From Candidatus Obscuribacterales bacterium (GTDB lineage Bacteria > Cyanobacteriota > Vampirovibrionia > Obscuribacterales > Obscuribacteraceae), in NCBI GenBank assembly GCA_020050835.1, contig JAGVKB010000041.1, positions 1 to 62,427 of the forward strand: a stretch of DNA of 62,427 nt, written 5' to 3'. The translations under genes were made by a program, and so were the position numbers. Positions within the stretch are counted from its first letter, which is position 1. Every line of letters begins with the position of its first letter. Shown here piece after piece: positions 8,497 through 21,200 of the stretch. The notes under the pieces were generated by a model that was not told the origin of the DNA, made no database searches, and saw nothing but the letters and a program-made list of their open reading frames with translations.

Positions 8497-9876
8497 ATGA
8501 GCACAAAAGAACGCAATCAGAAGGGAAAGAAGTCTGTCTCGAGCACTCCGGAAAGCTCGAAAGGTGCCGTTGGTCTCAAGAAGAACGGCTCGCCGGAGAC
8601 CAGCCAAACGAAGTCGAAAGAACCTTCGACCGCTGCCAAGTCGGTCCAAAGCGCTGCGACCAGCAAGCAGGTGAAGAACAACAAGCCTGGCAAGACGGCG
8701 CCTGAATCCCCGGATGCTGCTTCAAAATCGGCCTCTCGACGTACTCAGAAGCCTCAGACACAGGATGCGCCAACCGGACCGAAGTTAGCCAGAGCAGCTA
8801 AAAACAGCGAACCGGTAGGAAAGAAATCGAAAGAAGCCAGTTTAGTAAATAAGCTGATTGCCAGCAACCAGTCCAAAGACGCCGAACAAGCCAAGCCAAG
8901 TCCTTCAGGGCGCAAGAAAGTTTCGCAAGCAGCAAACGCGAAGGAGCAAAGCACGCCTGCTGAGCCATATGTCACAACCTTGCCAGAGTTTGAAAATGAT
9001 CTGGATCTTTTGAGTTACTTCGGAATCGACCTTTTCGATCCAATCGCGGTGTCACCCGACGGGCCTGATTTGGAATCGATGACTGAGCCGAGTTCTGATT
9101 TGATCGATTTTGCGCCTGAAGCGCCAGACGAAACGGATAGTGCGGATGAACCGACCGGCAGTTTGGAAGCAGATCCCATCGAGGAGCTGGCTCTATTGCT
9201 GGCCACCGCAGAAGAAGCCGAAGCGCTGAAGTCCAAGTTCGAAATGCTTCATGCACTGCGCGAAGAGGATATTGCACTAAAGGAAGTAGAAGTAATTCGA
9301 CTGAACGATTTGTCCTTTGGACAAATCAACAACGCCGTGGCGCACTTGAGCGATGAAGCGCATGCCCTGGTTGAGGGAAAGTCGCAGGCCTTCTTTCACG
9401 ACCGATCTTCCGGCAAAATATTTGGCAAAGAGGTATACGCTTTTGTATACGATCACGCCACAGTAGAATCAGTCGAGAGCTGCGTGATCGCTGCAGGAAG
9501 AGCAGTAATTTATGCAGACGGAGGCTGGATCGGCGCCAAGGACGAAGCGATCGTTCACGCCAAGGGAAATTCAACGGTTCAAGCTGCTGGCGACGCCATT
9601 GTAGTAGCAGAAGGCAATAGCTCGATTGAAGCTGCCGGTACGGCCGCAGTCCTGGTCAACAGTCCGACAGTAAGAGTTAGACTGATTTCCGAGGATGCGT
9701 GCATTATCTTGATGGACCTCCAGATGCCGATTCCCGAGATAGAGACTCCGGATCGCAATCCGCCAAAGATCCATCAGCTTGTTTCAATCGATTCACCACT
9801 CGGTCTGGAGAAGATGATGGAGTTGAGCTTTCGTGAAGCTCAACGGCGCGAGCGCCTTTCCTGGGATTACTCGTAA
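8497..9876 (+). CDS. Hypothetical protein: Lys-rich disordered N-terminus, acidic middle, C-terminal beta-helix
   Basis: I do not recognise this 459-residue protein as a named family. Residues 1-150 are Lys/Ser/Gln/Pro-rich and likely disordered. Residues 155-230 are strongly acidic (Asp/Glu/Pro). Residues 230-260 form a helix rich in Glu and Ala. Residues 310-405 carry regularly spaced A-x-V-x-A-x-G strands (for example GRAVIYADG, GDAIVVAEGNSSIEAAG), which fit a small right-handed beta-helix as in proteins with repeated N-A-T-V rungs. There is no signal peptide or membrane segment. The ATG at 8497 has only an A-rich leader. It is the nearest upstream gene to the giant frame, on the same strand 227 bases before it, so shared function or expression is possible but unproven. 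Confidence 0.75.
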   Translation: MSTKERNQKGKKSVSSTPESSKGAVGLKKNGSPETSQTKSKEPSTAAKSVQSAATSKQVKNNKPGKTAPESPDAASKSASRRTQKPQTQDAPTGPKLARAAKNSEPVGKKSKEASLVNKLIASNQSKDAEQAKPSPSGRKKVSQAANAKEQSTPAEPYVTTLPEFENDLDLLSYFGIDLFDPIAVSPDGPDLESMTEPSSDLIDFAPEAPDETDSADEPTGSLEADPIEELALLLATAEEAEALKSKFEMLHALREEDIALKEVEVIRLNDLSFGQINNAVAHLSDEAHALVEGKSQAFFHDRSSGKIFGKEVYAFVYDHATVESVESCVIAAGRAVIYADGGWIGAKDEAIVHAKGNSTVQAAGDAIVVAEGNSSIEAAGTAAVLVNSPTVRVRLISEDACIILMDLQMPIPEIETPDRNPPKIHQLVSIDSPLGLEKMMELSFREAQRRERLSWDYS

Positions 9877-10103
9877 ACCAATCACCAGATTCGCAGCAAG
9901 GGCAGCCTACATGATGGAGCTTTTTTACTGACGGGGGATTAATGGGTAATTTTGTCTTCGGCCGATTCCGGAAAATTTTTCACAAAGAGTCGGTCTTTCG
10001 AATAGTGTTTCCAGTCCCTGGGTATATTGCTTCAGGGTTGGACTTCGCCGGATCTAAATAATCACTGTGCAAGCTCGCTGGGTAGCGGCAAGAGCTGTGT
10101 CTT
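9877..10103. other. Leader region upstream of the giant gene
   Basis: These 227 bases hold no gene. A T-run at about 9922-9927 follows no convincing stem, so no terminator for the preceding gene is called. No clear -35/-10 pair is seen; AAATAAT near 10056 is the best AT-rich word. Confidence 0.3.
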
Positions 10104-12263
10104 ATGCCCGAAAAACCTGAAGAACCAGAAAAGAAACCAGAAAAACCACCAGAGCAGCCAAAGCCCCCTGAGTCTGTCCAAAGTGCTGTTCAAACACAGA
10201 GTTTCCAAGACACTCAAAGAGCTCGGGGTGCAAACCGGGATACTGCCAGCACACATCTGGGCTCTTTAGACATCTCTGGCATGAACGGGGAGATCTTGAC
10301 CGGTCTGGACTCGAAAACGCTCAAAGACCGCGAGAAAAAGGAGCAGGATAAAGCAAACGATGAGAAGGCTGGCGAAGACGCCGCTAAGAAGATCAAGGAA
10401 GCCAACGGAGATCCCGAGAAGATTAAGTCAGCCCTGGCCGAAGGGCTCAAAAACGCTACCAACCCGGGTGATTTCACAGCCAAGCTACAAGAAGCACTGA
10501 AGAAAGACGGGGGAGAAAATAAGCTCAATGTATCCAAGAGCGACGATCCGTCAAAGCCGGATAAAGTCTCGATTAACGGCAAGAACGATCAGGAAGTAGC
10601 TTCCGAAAACGCTAACCTGGGAAGCGACTATCAACAACAACAAGCGGCGCGCCAGGGCGATCAAGGAGCTCAGGACAAAAAAGGTCAGAAGGAAGTAAAG
10701 TCGCTCGTTCACGAAAATATGAACAGTCCTCTCGACAAGAAGGACGAAGCGCTCAAAGATACTCTCGCGAAGCCGGAAAACGCCGACCTTAAGGAGTCCT
10801 GGGACGGAGTCAAGGACGCACATAAGGACTTTCAGAAGACAGTCGACAAACACATGGATAAGCTACAGGAAAGAGCGCGAGCACTCCTGCCGCCAGAACA
10901 ACGAGACAATCCGGAAGCGGTCTCGCGCGAAGTTGCTAAGGAAGTAAATCGAGCACTTAACGGCGATCCAAACAAAGAAACCACTGAACAAAGAGCGGTA
11001 AATGATGATCTCAGGCAATCCTTCAAAGGGCTGAACGACGCTACCAAGGACTTCGGCAAGAAGGTCGGCGAAAAGTATCCCAATTCCGAATCAGGTGATG
11101 GTCAAGCCGGCGGCAACGGAGATCACCGCGCCGAACCGCTCCAAAAGTCAGTCGACAAAGCGCTAGGCAACAATGAGGAAGCCAGACAAAGAGGGTTCGA
11201 AGCTCTAACCGAGGCAGCCAAGAAAGGGGATAAGTCGGCACAAGCAGCCCTGACTGCCCTGGCAAACGGTGAAGACACCAAGATTAAGGGTGAAAACGGG
11301 AGACCAGATACTTTCGTCAGACCGTCAAAATTGTCTGAGAAAGATCGCGAAGATGTGCAGCGCCAAGCGGCCAAGGGACTAGCTGAAACAGCAAAGGACG
11401 GCCAATCGGTAAGCAAAGATGCAGCGACTGCCCTGGTTAACACGCTGGATCGCCTGGACAAGAAAGACAGTCCGAGCGCCGAAGACAACAAACTTCGCGA
11501 GGATACGATTAAGGGACTGGGTAAACAGATTGCCGAAAAGAATCCTGACGCAGAAAAAGCATTACGCGAAAACAAGGATTTAAGCCCTGAGACTCGCAAG
11601 GAGATCTTCGAAGCCGCCGCCGACGCTCAGAAGGAGAAGGGACAGGAGCAAGGCAAGGAAAAGGTTGAGGGCAAGGATAAAGACAAAGATGCCAGCGAAG
11701 GCGCCTGGAGCTACGCGCAGAAACTCGATGAAGCGTTAAAGAGCGGCAAGCCGCTTACTGCCGAACAGAAGAAGGAGCTCGCCGACTCTTATCGAGATTT
11801 AGACAAGCAAGCGAAGGAACAAGGCTACAAGACCGACGATCTTGTAAATGCAGCGCTCAAAGCTCAGGGTAGCGATAACCGAGTGACACAGCACGATCAT
11901 CCCGACCCTAACAAGCAAAACGAAAAGTTAGTAACGGTAAATTCGGTCGATAAACAGCCTGGCGAAAACGGCTCCCCCAAGGCAGCATTCTGTTTTGACA
12001 CGAAAGCGGCTGGCCAGGGAGCGGAAAACAAGGATGAAGGCGCAGAAAAGAGCCAGCCGCCGGACACCCTCAGAAAGAAGGGGAAAGCCGAGAAAAAGGA
12101 AGAACCACTTAAGGATGGAGAAGTTAGAGTTCTGACGCGAGGAGGCGAAAAAGACCGAGTCGCTCCCCGCGAAGGCGAAGAGCTGATTCACACTGGTGAT
12201 ACAGCAGCTGACAGAAACGTCTTTGCTTCGCATGGTGGCGCCGATGCACCACAAAAGACACGA
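10104..12263 (+). other. Giant protein residues 1-720: charged, mostly disordered leader
   Basis: This stretch is dominated by Lys, Glu, Asp, Ala, Asn and Gln with short amphipathic helices, and no hydrophobic segment. It contains the only Cys of the first 11,000 residues (Cys630, AAFCFDTK). The PEKPEEP-type opening resembles a flexible tether rather than an export signal. Confidence 0.6.
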
Positions 12264-15200
12264 CAAGAAAAAGCCACCGATGTCGCCCGCGAAGTCACCG
12301 AAGCTAAAACACCACAAGAGGCCGGTCAGGCTCTTAGCCGGCTGATTGAAAGCGCCAAAACCAATCCCGATGCCGCTAAGTACCTTCAGCAGCTGGGGGT
12401 GGACATAAACAAAGCCGATCAGGTTCAAAAGCTACAAACGAGAGCTGATGCAGCTGCGAAAGGCGATGCCACTGCTATGCAGGAGGTTAAGAAGGATCAG
12501 GCTACGCTTAAACCTACGGTCGACCGAGATTCCCGAGAGCAAGCCACCAATGTCGCAAGAGACTTTACAGAAGCTCAGACTCCTCAGGAGCAAAGTAAGG
12601 CGCTCAATCACCTGATTGATAGTGCCAAGACCAATCCCGAAGCAGCAAAGTACTTACAGCAGATCGGCGTCGATGTCAAAGACAAAGATCAAGTCAAGGG
12701 ACTGCAGGACCTGACAACGAAGGCAACCGATGGCGACACAGACTCCAAGATAGATGCATTACGAGAGATTCGCGAACATCAATCGGCACTTAGTCCTTCC
12801 GTAGCACGAGACTCGGCAGCACAAGCGACTGATGCCGGAAGAGATTTCGTTAACGCAAAGAATCCGCAAGAGGCAGGTAAAGCTCTCAATCATTTGATCG
12901 ATAGCGCCAAGACCAACCCGGAAGCGGCAAAATACTTGCAACAGCTCGGCGTCGATGTAAATAAGACTGATCAAGTTCAAAAGCTTCAGGATACTGCGAA
13001 CAAATCCATTAGTGGTGATGCCAACGCTGTCAAAGAAGTGCAGAAGGACCAGAACACCCTGCGCCCTACAGTAGAGCGCGACTCAAGAGAACAAGCGACT
13101 GAGGCTGGAAGGAGATTCGTAAGCGCTCAAAGCCCGGAAGATGCAGGCAAAGCGCTCAATCATTTGATTGATAGCGCCAAGACTAATCCGGATGCAGCTA
13201 ATTACTTAAAGCAGCTTGGCGTCGACGTTAACAAGCCGGAGCAAGTCCAGAAGCTGCAAGAAACAGCCAACAAAGCGACCAACGGAGATGCCGCGGCCGG
13301 CAAAGAGATGTTGGCGGCACAAGAAAAGCTCAAACCAACAATCAACAGAGATTCGAAAGAACAAGCAACCGACTCGGCTAGAGCATTCGTCGATGCCAAG
13401 TCACCACAAGAAGCAGCCAAAGCGCTAGACCATCTTGCCGATAGCGCAAAGACGAATCCGGATGCTGCCAAGTACATGAAAGATCTTGGCTTCAACATGC
13501 AGTATCCCCACATTGAGAAGGCGGCTCGAGACCACATCAAAGGGGCGCTGAAAGATCCCAACTCACTCGATGCGAAGCATGTCGAATTGATGCAGAAAGA
13601 GCTTCAGCCTCAAGTTCGGCATGATACCAGCCAGCAAGCATCCAACGCTGCCAGAGACTTTACGCAAGCAAAAACACCGGAAGAGGCAAGCAGAGCTTTC
13701 AACCATCTGCTTGACACAGCAAAAACCAATCCCGAAGCAGCAAAACTATTGAAGGACGCTGGCATCGACGTTAACAACAAGCAGCAATCGGAGGCTGCAC
13801 GCCAGCTCGCAGCTGATGCCACAAAATTCCCCGACGCAGCCGACGGTTTGGGTCACGTTCAAAACAAAGTAGACTCATCGCTACAGCAAGCCTCGAAGGT
13901 GCAAGCGACTGACGCCGCACGGCAGTTTACCGAAGCGAAGAATCCTGAAGATGCGGCCCGTGCCTTCAATAATTTGCTTGACAGCGCTAAGACCAATCCC
14001 GAAGCCGCCAAGTATCTTAAACAGATTGGCGTTGACGTCAACAACCAACAACAGGTAGACCAGGCTCGTAAGTTAGCAGCTGATGCCACCAAATTTCCCG
14101 ATGCCGCCGATGCGCTCGGCCAAGCGCAGGAGCAGCTCAAGCCGGCCGTCCAGCGTGATTCCAAAGAACAAGCCACGGATGCCGCACGAGCCTTCACCCA
14201 GGCGAAATCACCCGAGGAATCGGCTAAGGCGCTCAATAATTTGATCGATAGTGCCAGAAACAATCCTGATGCAGCCAAGTATCTTCAACAATTAGGCGTC
14301 GATGTCAGCAAAGATGACCAAGTAAAGAAACTGCAGGGAACCGCCGAAGCTGCCACTAAGGGTGATGCCAAGGCGGTGGCCGAGCTGAGTAAGGACAAGG
14401 AAACTCTGCGACCGTCCGTGGAAAGAGATTCCAAGGCGCAAGCAGTGGAAGCGACCAAGAATTTCCTCGATGCAAAAACACCGCAGGAAGCCAGTCAGGC
14501 TTTCAGCAAACTGCTCGATAGCGCTCAGAACAATCCGGAGGCAGCCAAGACCTTACTTCGCCTGGGAATTGATTCAAACAACAAGCAACAAATGGATCAG
14601 GCGCGACAACTTGCCTCCGACGGCGCCAAGTTTCCCGACGCCGCCGACGCTCTCGGTCATGCTCAAAACAAGCTCACAGAGTCGTTCCAGCATGACCAGA
14701 AAGAACAAGCTACCGACAGCGCTCGTGCTTTCACTCAGGCCAAAACGCCGCAGGAAGCAGCAAATGCCTTCAATGCTCTGTTGGACAGCGCCAAGACCAA
14801 CCCGGAAGCCGCCAAGTATCTCAAGCAGCTCGGCATTGATGTCAACGATCAAAAGCAAGTTGAAGACGCTCGCAAGTTAGCAGCTGATGCCACCAAGTTT
14901 CCTGATGCAGCTGATGGTCTCGGACAGCTTCAAAATCAGCTGGATCCGTCAGTTCAAAAAGCGTCGAAGGAGTTGGCCACCGATGCGGCTCGAGCTTTCA
15001 CCCAGGCTAAGTCTCCGCAAGAGGCAGCCAACGCCTTCAACCACCTGTTAGACAGCGCCAAGACAAATCCGGAAGCGGCCAAGTATCTCAAAGAGCTTGG
15101 TGTCGACGTCAACAACAAACAGCAGATGGACAAGGCGTACAAACTCGCAGCTGATGCTACCAAGACAGCAGAGGGAGGAGATGCACTCGGGAAGGCTCAG

Positions 15201-18200
15201 GAAAAACTCGTCAAAACAGTCGACCGCGACTCCCGAGACCAGGCGGCCGATGCCGGTCGTGCCTTTACCGGCGCAAAAACTCCCGAAGAAGCAGCCAAGG
15301 CTCTAGCTGGATTGCAGGAAGCAGCCAAGAACAATCCGTTTGCTGCTGACTATCTCAAAACGATCGGCGACGCCTCCAAGCAACAAGAGCTGCAAACGAA
15401 GCTTCAAGCAGGCGATCAAGCAGCACTGAAAACGGCACAAGACGCAATGAAGCCGGCAGTCGATCGTGATTCGAAGCAACAAGCGATCGACGCCGCGCAA
15501 GACTTTGCGCAGGCGAAGAACACCAAAGATGCTGCCAAAGCGCTGGAAGCATTGCGAGAAACAGCCAAGACCAATCCCGATGCCGCCAAACTTCTTTCTC
15601 ACCTGGGCAACGAACAGGCGGTTCAGAAGCTGCAAGATACGCTCAACAAGGCATCAGCCAAAGACGCAACCGCGAAAGACAAATCGGATGCCAACAAGGC
15701 TTTCAAAGATGCGCAGGAGAAAGTCAATCCACATATCGGCAACAAGCACGAGTTCACTTACGACCAGAAAACTGGAAAGGTAAGCGACATCAAGCTGCCT
15801 GGCGATCATGGCAGCCTCAAGTATAACGCCGAAAAGAAAGCCTGGGAGCACTTCGACAAAGACGACAAAAAGACCACCGAAGGCAAGGTTGACGACTTCG
15901 ATTCTAACGTGATCAAGCGTAATCCGGACGGCTCCATCAAAGGAGACTTCGACGTACTGCAAGACGGGACGCTGCGTTACGACAATAAAGAAGGCAAGAT
16001 GGAGTACCACAATAAAGATGGTACGAAAGAGATTCGCGATTTCAACACTTATGCTCGCGAACAATTCGACAAAGATGGCAAATCATTAGGCAAAACCTAT
16101 TGGGACGGCTACGGTTGGCGTGAAGCACAGAAAGATGCGCACGGCAAAGACATGGTCACCACCGACGCCAATGGTGTCACGCGCGTGGTGTTCAAGCATC
16201 AAGAAGGCCGCCCCGACAGCACAGAGAGAGGAAAGAACGACAATTCACTCAAGGTAACTTTTGCAGACGGCTCCTCATATCAAGCCAACTGGGATCAGCG
16301 CAGGCAAGTACATTCCAAAGGTGGACAGAGCACAACTTACTACCAGGATGCAGCGGGTGAGTGGCGGGAAGCAGCCAAGAATCAGCAGGGGCAGGAGCTT
16401 GCGCAGTCAACCAACGATGGTACGACAAGAGTTCAGTTCAAGCCAAGATCGGAGCAAGAGCTGAAGGACATGCAAGCCGGCAAAAAGGCCTATGGTGCCA
16501 CCATCGACCCCAAAACCGGTGAAGTCACTTCGCACTTCGAGCAAGCAGATCCGGCTACCGGTCAGGTAAAGAATCGATTCGACGTCACCGCCAACAAGGA
16601 CGGCGAGGTGACAAGGATCGGACATGGCAATGGCAAAGAGACGAAAGTAGAAGGCGATCGCATCACTCTACCGGACGGACGAGTTCTGCAGCGGCAAAGA
16701 GTAGCAGCGGCCGGAGAGCAAGCGCCGCCGGCGCAGCAACGAGCGGAGGACAGACCTGATTTTGTCGGTCCACCGTCACAGCCTCCAGCAGAGAAGCCTG
16801 CCACACCAGGTAAAGACCGCTGGACCGTTACAGATCCGGCCACCGGGAAGTCGACAACTCTCGACGCCAATGTTGCGCTCGGCAAAGACGGTACTGTCAC
16901 CATCACCGGTACCGACGGCAAGATCGAGAAGATTGACCCGAGCGGCCGTCAAGTCACCGAACAAAACGGAAAACCGATTGAAATCATCGAAGCTAACGGC
17001 AACAAATGGAAGGTTGAAGAGGCTCCCGGCGGCCAACACAAATTGACGCAGGTTCTTCCGGAAGGAGCTACTCAGACGCCAATCACTAATACCGGCAAGA
17101 TTAACTTCAACCCGGACGGATCAATCAGTGTCACCAAAACGGATGCCAGCCCCGCGCCACCAGCCGCTACCGGCGCGCCCCAGAGTGACAAGCCGGACCG
17201 TTTGAAGAAGAAAGGCTCTCCCGACCGCGCAGAAAAGCCAATTCCACCGGGAGCAGTCCCTGTACTTTCGCGAGATCCGAACGATCCCGGATACAGGCTG
17301 CCAGAGCCGGGCGAGGAATTGATCCGAGAAAGCGGTCAGCAGAAACCAAAGCCGTCAGAGAAACCTCGCGTTGGAGACCCGACAGTCCTGCTGTCACCAA
17401 CCACTCCGCCGCTGGGTGACACCAGAACCGATTCAACTCCTCCCAAGCCAGAACCGCCCGGCTCAACTTACAAACCGAAGGACTACACCGGACCAACTAC
17501 AGTGAAAGTCGGGCAGGACGGTTCCATTAACGTATATGGAGCAAAGGACGGAAACCCTGAAGGTGTCCTACTTTCCAAACAGAACAAAGACGGTTCGTAC
17601 GTCAAGAACGACAAGAACGGCAATCCAGTCGAAACTAAGGACGCCGAAGGCAATGTAAAGACTCTAACGTGGGGCAAGGACAGCCAGAACAGACCGCAAT
17701 TGCAGAAAGTCGAGCTGACTACCAAAGACGGTCAAAAGAGCGTAAGCGACGAAATCGATCGCAACGGGCAGCTGCGGAGAAAGAGCGATGGTGCAGCATC
17801 ATCATACGACAGGGACGGAACCTATTCAGTTAAAGGAACTTACAACACCTTTGATGGCAAGAAAGTCGAAGGAACACTTCATACGCGCATCAATGGCGTC
17901 GAGATACTCACTAAGACCGGCAAGGATCAGCAGAACAGGCCGATCGAACAGATGGTGCAAGCGAAAGTCGTCAATTCCGATAAGTCCATCTCAATAATCG
18001 ATCAGAACAACATCGAACGACTTCGCACAAATCCGGACGGCTCGTATTTAAAGAATGATGAGCGGGGAAGACTGGCTGAGACGAAAGATGTTTACGGCAA
18101 TACGCGAACACTCAGCTATGCAAACAACTGGAAGCCGGGAGATCCACCGAGCGAAGTCAAGCTCAACGGAAAAGTCGTAGAAAAGGCGGTTTCCGAGAAA

Positions 18201-21200
18201 GGTCCGAACGATACCGCACCTAAAATGGTGCTGCGCGAAGTAACCGGAGATGGCTCGAAGGGACGAGAGGTAGGCTATCTTAGAGACGGCACTCGTATTT
18301 CCGAGGTCAAACAAGGAGATGCAAATGTTCCGCCCGGCTCTGCGATGCGTTATGACTTCCCAAACGGCAGGCAAGCCTTCACCGATAGACAAGGACAGAT
18401 TGTCTCCGACTTCAACAAAGCGACCGACCAGAAGGAAAACCGTGAACGTATCGATCGCGCAAAAGAATCCTGGAAGACTGCTGAAAAACTGGATGCTTTA
18501 AAGGGAGTCACCGATCCCAAGACGCTCCAGGAAACGGCAGATGCCGCAAAATCAGTCTATTTAAATCGTCACGCAACCGAACAAGAACGAAAGGATGCGT
18601 ATCAGGCGCTTGTGAATTTATCTCAGAGTGAGGCCGGCAAGAAAAATGCTGACATTCAAAAAACCGTAGAGAATTTTACAGCGATCAATCAGGCTGAAAA
18701 AGTGGCGAAAGCTGGAAGTCCAGCGGAGGCTGCTCAGGCCCTGCGAGAATTAAACGAACTTGGTCAGAAGAATCCAGCGGCAAAAGAACTCATTCAAAAG
18801 CTCACCACTGCCGACAGAGCAGCAGTCGACAAAGCATTCAATCAGCAATCCGTTACTGAGCGCCCCGATAAATCGACTATCACCGATCGGACGACCGTCA
18901 ACGGCAGAGAAGTGGTGGCCAAGGATTCCAAAGGCGAAGAATCCTTCTCCGTTCGATTCGGTCCCGACGGAAAACCAAATTATGTTCACGAAAAAGATGG
19001 TTCTCACTGGTCCAGCACGGATGGCGGCAAGACCTGGACCGCTTACAGCGACAAGGAGCTGACAAACGTCATTAAGAATCAAGCAGGAGCAGCCAAGACC
19101 TGGACAGGCGAAGTCAAAGTAGAAGATGGCAAGCTTGTTCAATCCACAAAGCAGTCCGACGGAAATCCAGGTACAGTCCACACTCGTTTGTCAGACGGCA
19201 CCAAAATTACGCAAAGCGCGGCCGACAAGAATACGGGAGTTCAAGTCACCACAACCGAGAAGCCAGACGGCTCCAAAATTGTCGATACAGTCAACACCAA
19301 GGACAATACCAGAGAAGTAAAAGCTACAGACAAGGACAACAAAGAGGTATTTACCGCCAAGTACAAAGACGGCAAGCTCGTTCAGTCACACGACAAGGAT
19401 GGTAGCTACTGGAAGCTCAATGATGATGGTAAGACCTGGACGGCTTACAACAGCGAGCAGGACCTGAAAGACAACAAGCCAGTCAAGGAAGGCGGGAGCA
19501 ACAAAACATGGACCGGAGAGATTAAGGTAGAAGACGGCAAGCTCGTCCAAACGAGCAAGAGATCTGACAGCAGTGATGGTCATGTTTACACACGATCTGC
19601 CGACGGCACAAAAGTCACCACATCGCCTTTAGACAGCAGCACGGGTATTCAGGTTACAACAACGGAAAAACCGGATGGTTCCAAAATCGTCGATACAGTC
19701 AACACCAAGGACAATACCAGAGAAGTAAAAGCCACTCAGGCAGGTGGAGATGTTTCGTTCTCCGCCAAGTATAAGGGCGGGAAGTTAGTAGAAACTTTCG
19801 AAAAAGGCGGTCCCCACTACAAACTCAACGAAGACGGCAAGACCTGGACGGCATACAGAACCGAGCAGGACATCAAAGACAACAAGCCAATCAAAGAACA
19901 AGGCAGGGACAAGACTTGGACCGGAGAAGTCAAAGTTGAAGACGGAAGACTCGTCCGCACGGAGAAGACCCCCGACGGCAGCACTGCAAATGTCCACGCG
20001 CGCAACTCTGATGGCAGCAAGGTGGAACTGCCGAAAGACAAGCCCGCCGAAACTCCACCGCCTGCCACCACATCAGCCGAACGCGATGCTGCGATCAAGT
20101 CCCTGCAAGACAAATTGAAGCCCGCAGCAGATCAAGCTCTGAATTTACAGCGCGCAGAATTTTACGCAAGGAACATCAACGGCAGCGCTTCATCCGAATA
20201 TCTTACTCAGGCTCGAAAAGATCTGATGGCCGAGGTAGCACAAGGAAACACGGCAGCGCGGGATGTAGCTCTTGCGGCACAAGCTATGACTCCGGCTGCT
20301 CTTGATCGAGCCGGTCGCAAGGATCCAACTGTTCAAGTACTCCAGGATTCGCAGGGCAGAGACTCGCAAATCAAAAAAGGCGATCAAACAATCGCTCTCA
20401 AATATGAAGGTGACAGCAAACAACCATCAGGCTTTGAAATTCTCGGCAAGGACGGCAAACCTCTTACCCCACCAATCAAGCACGACGGACCATTAACTGT
20501 CAACAAGGATACCGGCGAGGTGACTGTTACTCAGAGGACTGGCGGTGCTGGCAGCCTTGCCAGAACAGAGACTACCTACTCTCCCGACGGCAAGAGAACT
20601 GTCAACAACTACAACGACACTGGTCTCAGAACACAGCAAACGCAGATCACCCGGGATGCAGCCGGTAAAGATCAATCGACAACGACTAACTATCAGCATT
20701 TTGGACCGGGCATGCAGCCCACCACCAATATCGGAGATGCCCGAGTGGCACTCGCTACTCAAACTGATTCACAAGGACGCTTAACTCTGCAGGAGCAATA
20801 TGCTGGTGCAGCTGCAGTGGAAGCAAATCGTCCAAGCGTAAGAGAACAAATTGAATATAAGACCGAAGGCAATAAGACAATAGAGTCCCACACTGTCACC
20901 GGCTTTGATCGAGAAGGCAAGGCCACTCCGATCGGCACAATAGAAAAGTCCGTCAACAACGACACATTCGAAACGACTGTGCGATCGAAGATGACCACGA
21001 ACGGGATCAGCACGGATCAAGCCATCAAGTTCAACATAGACGGTAAACCAGCCGAGTTCACAGAAACAATCGGAGACAAGAAGCTTTCATACACATTGCA
21101 GGACGGCAAGATTACAGGCGTTGCCCTTAACGACAAACCGATTACTGATGCGAAACAGCGCGATGATGCTATAAAAGCAGCTCAACAAACCCTTGACGGT

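Noticed and set aside
8483-8500. Five-codon leader peptide coupled by ATGA to the next gene
   Set aside because: There is no ribosome binding site (CCTCCTT precedes it) and such short frames are common by chance.
10104-10163. Signal peptide at the giant protein N-terminus
   Set aside because: The first 60 residues are Pro/Glu/Lys/Gln-rich with no hydrophobic core.
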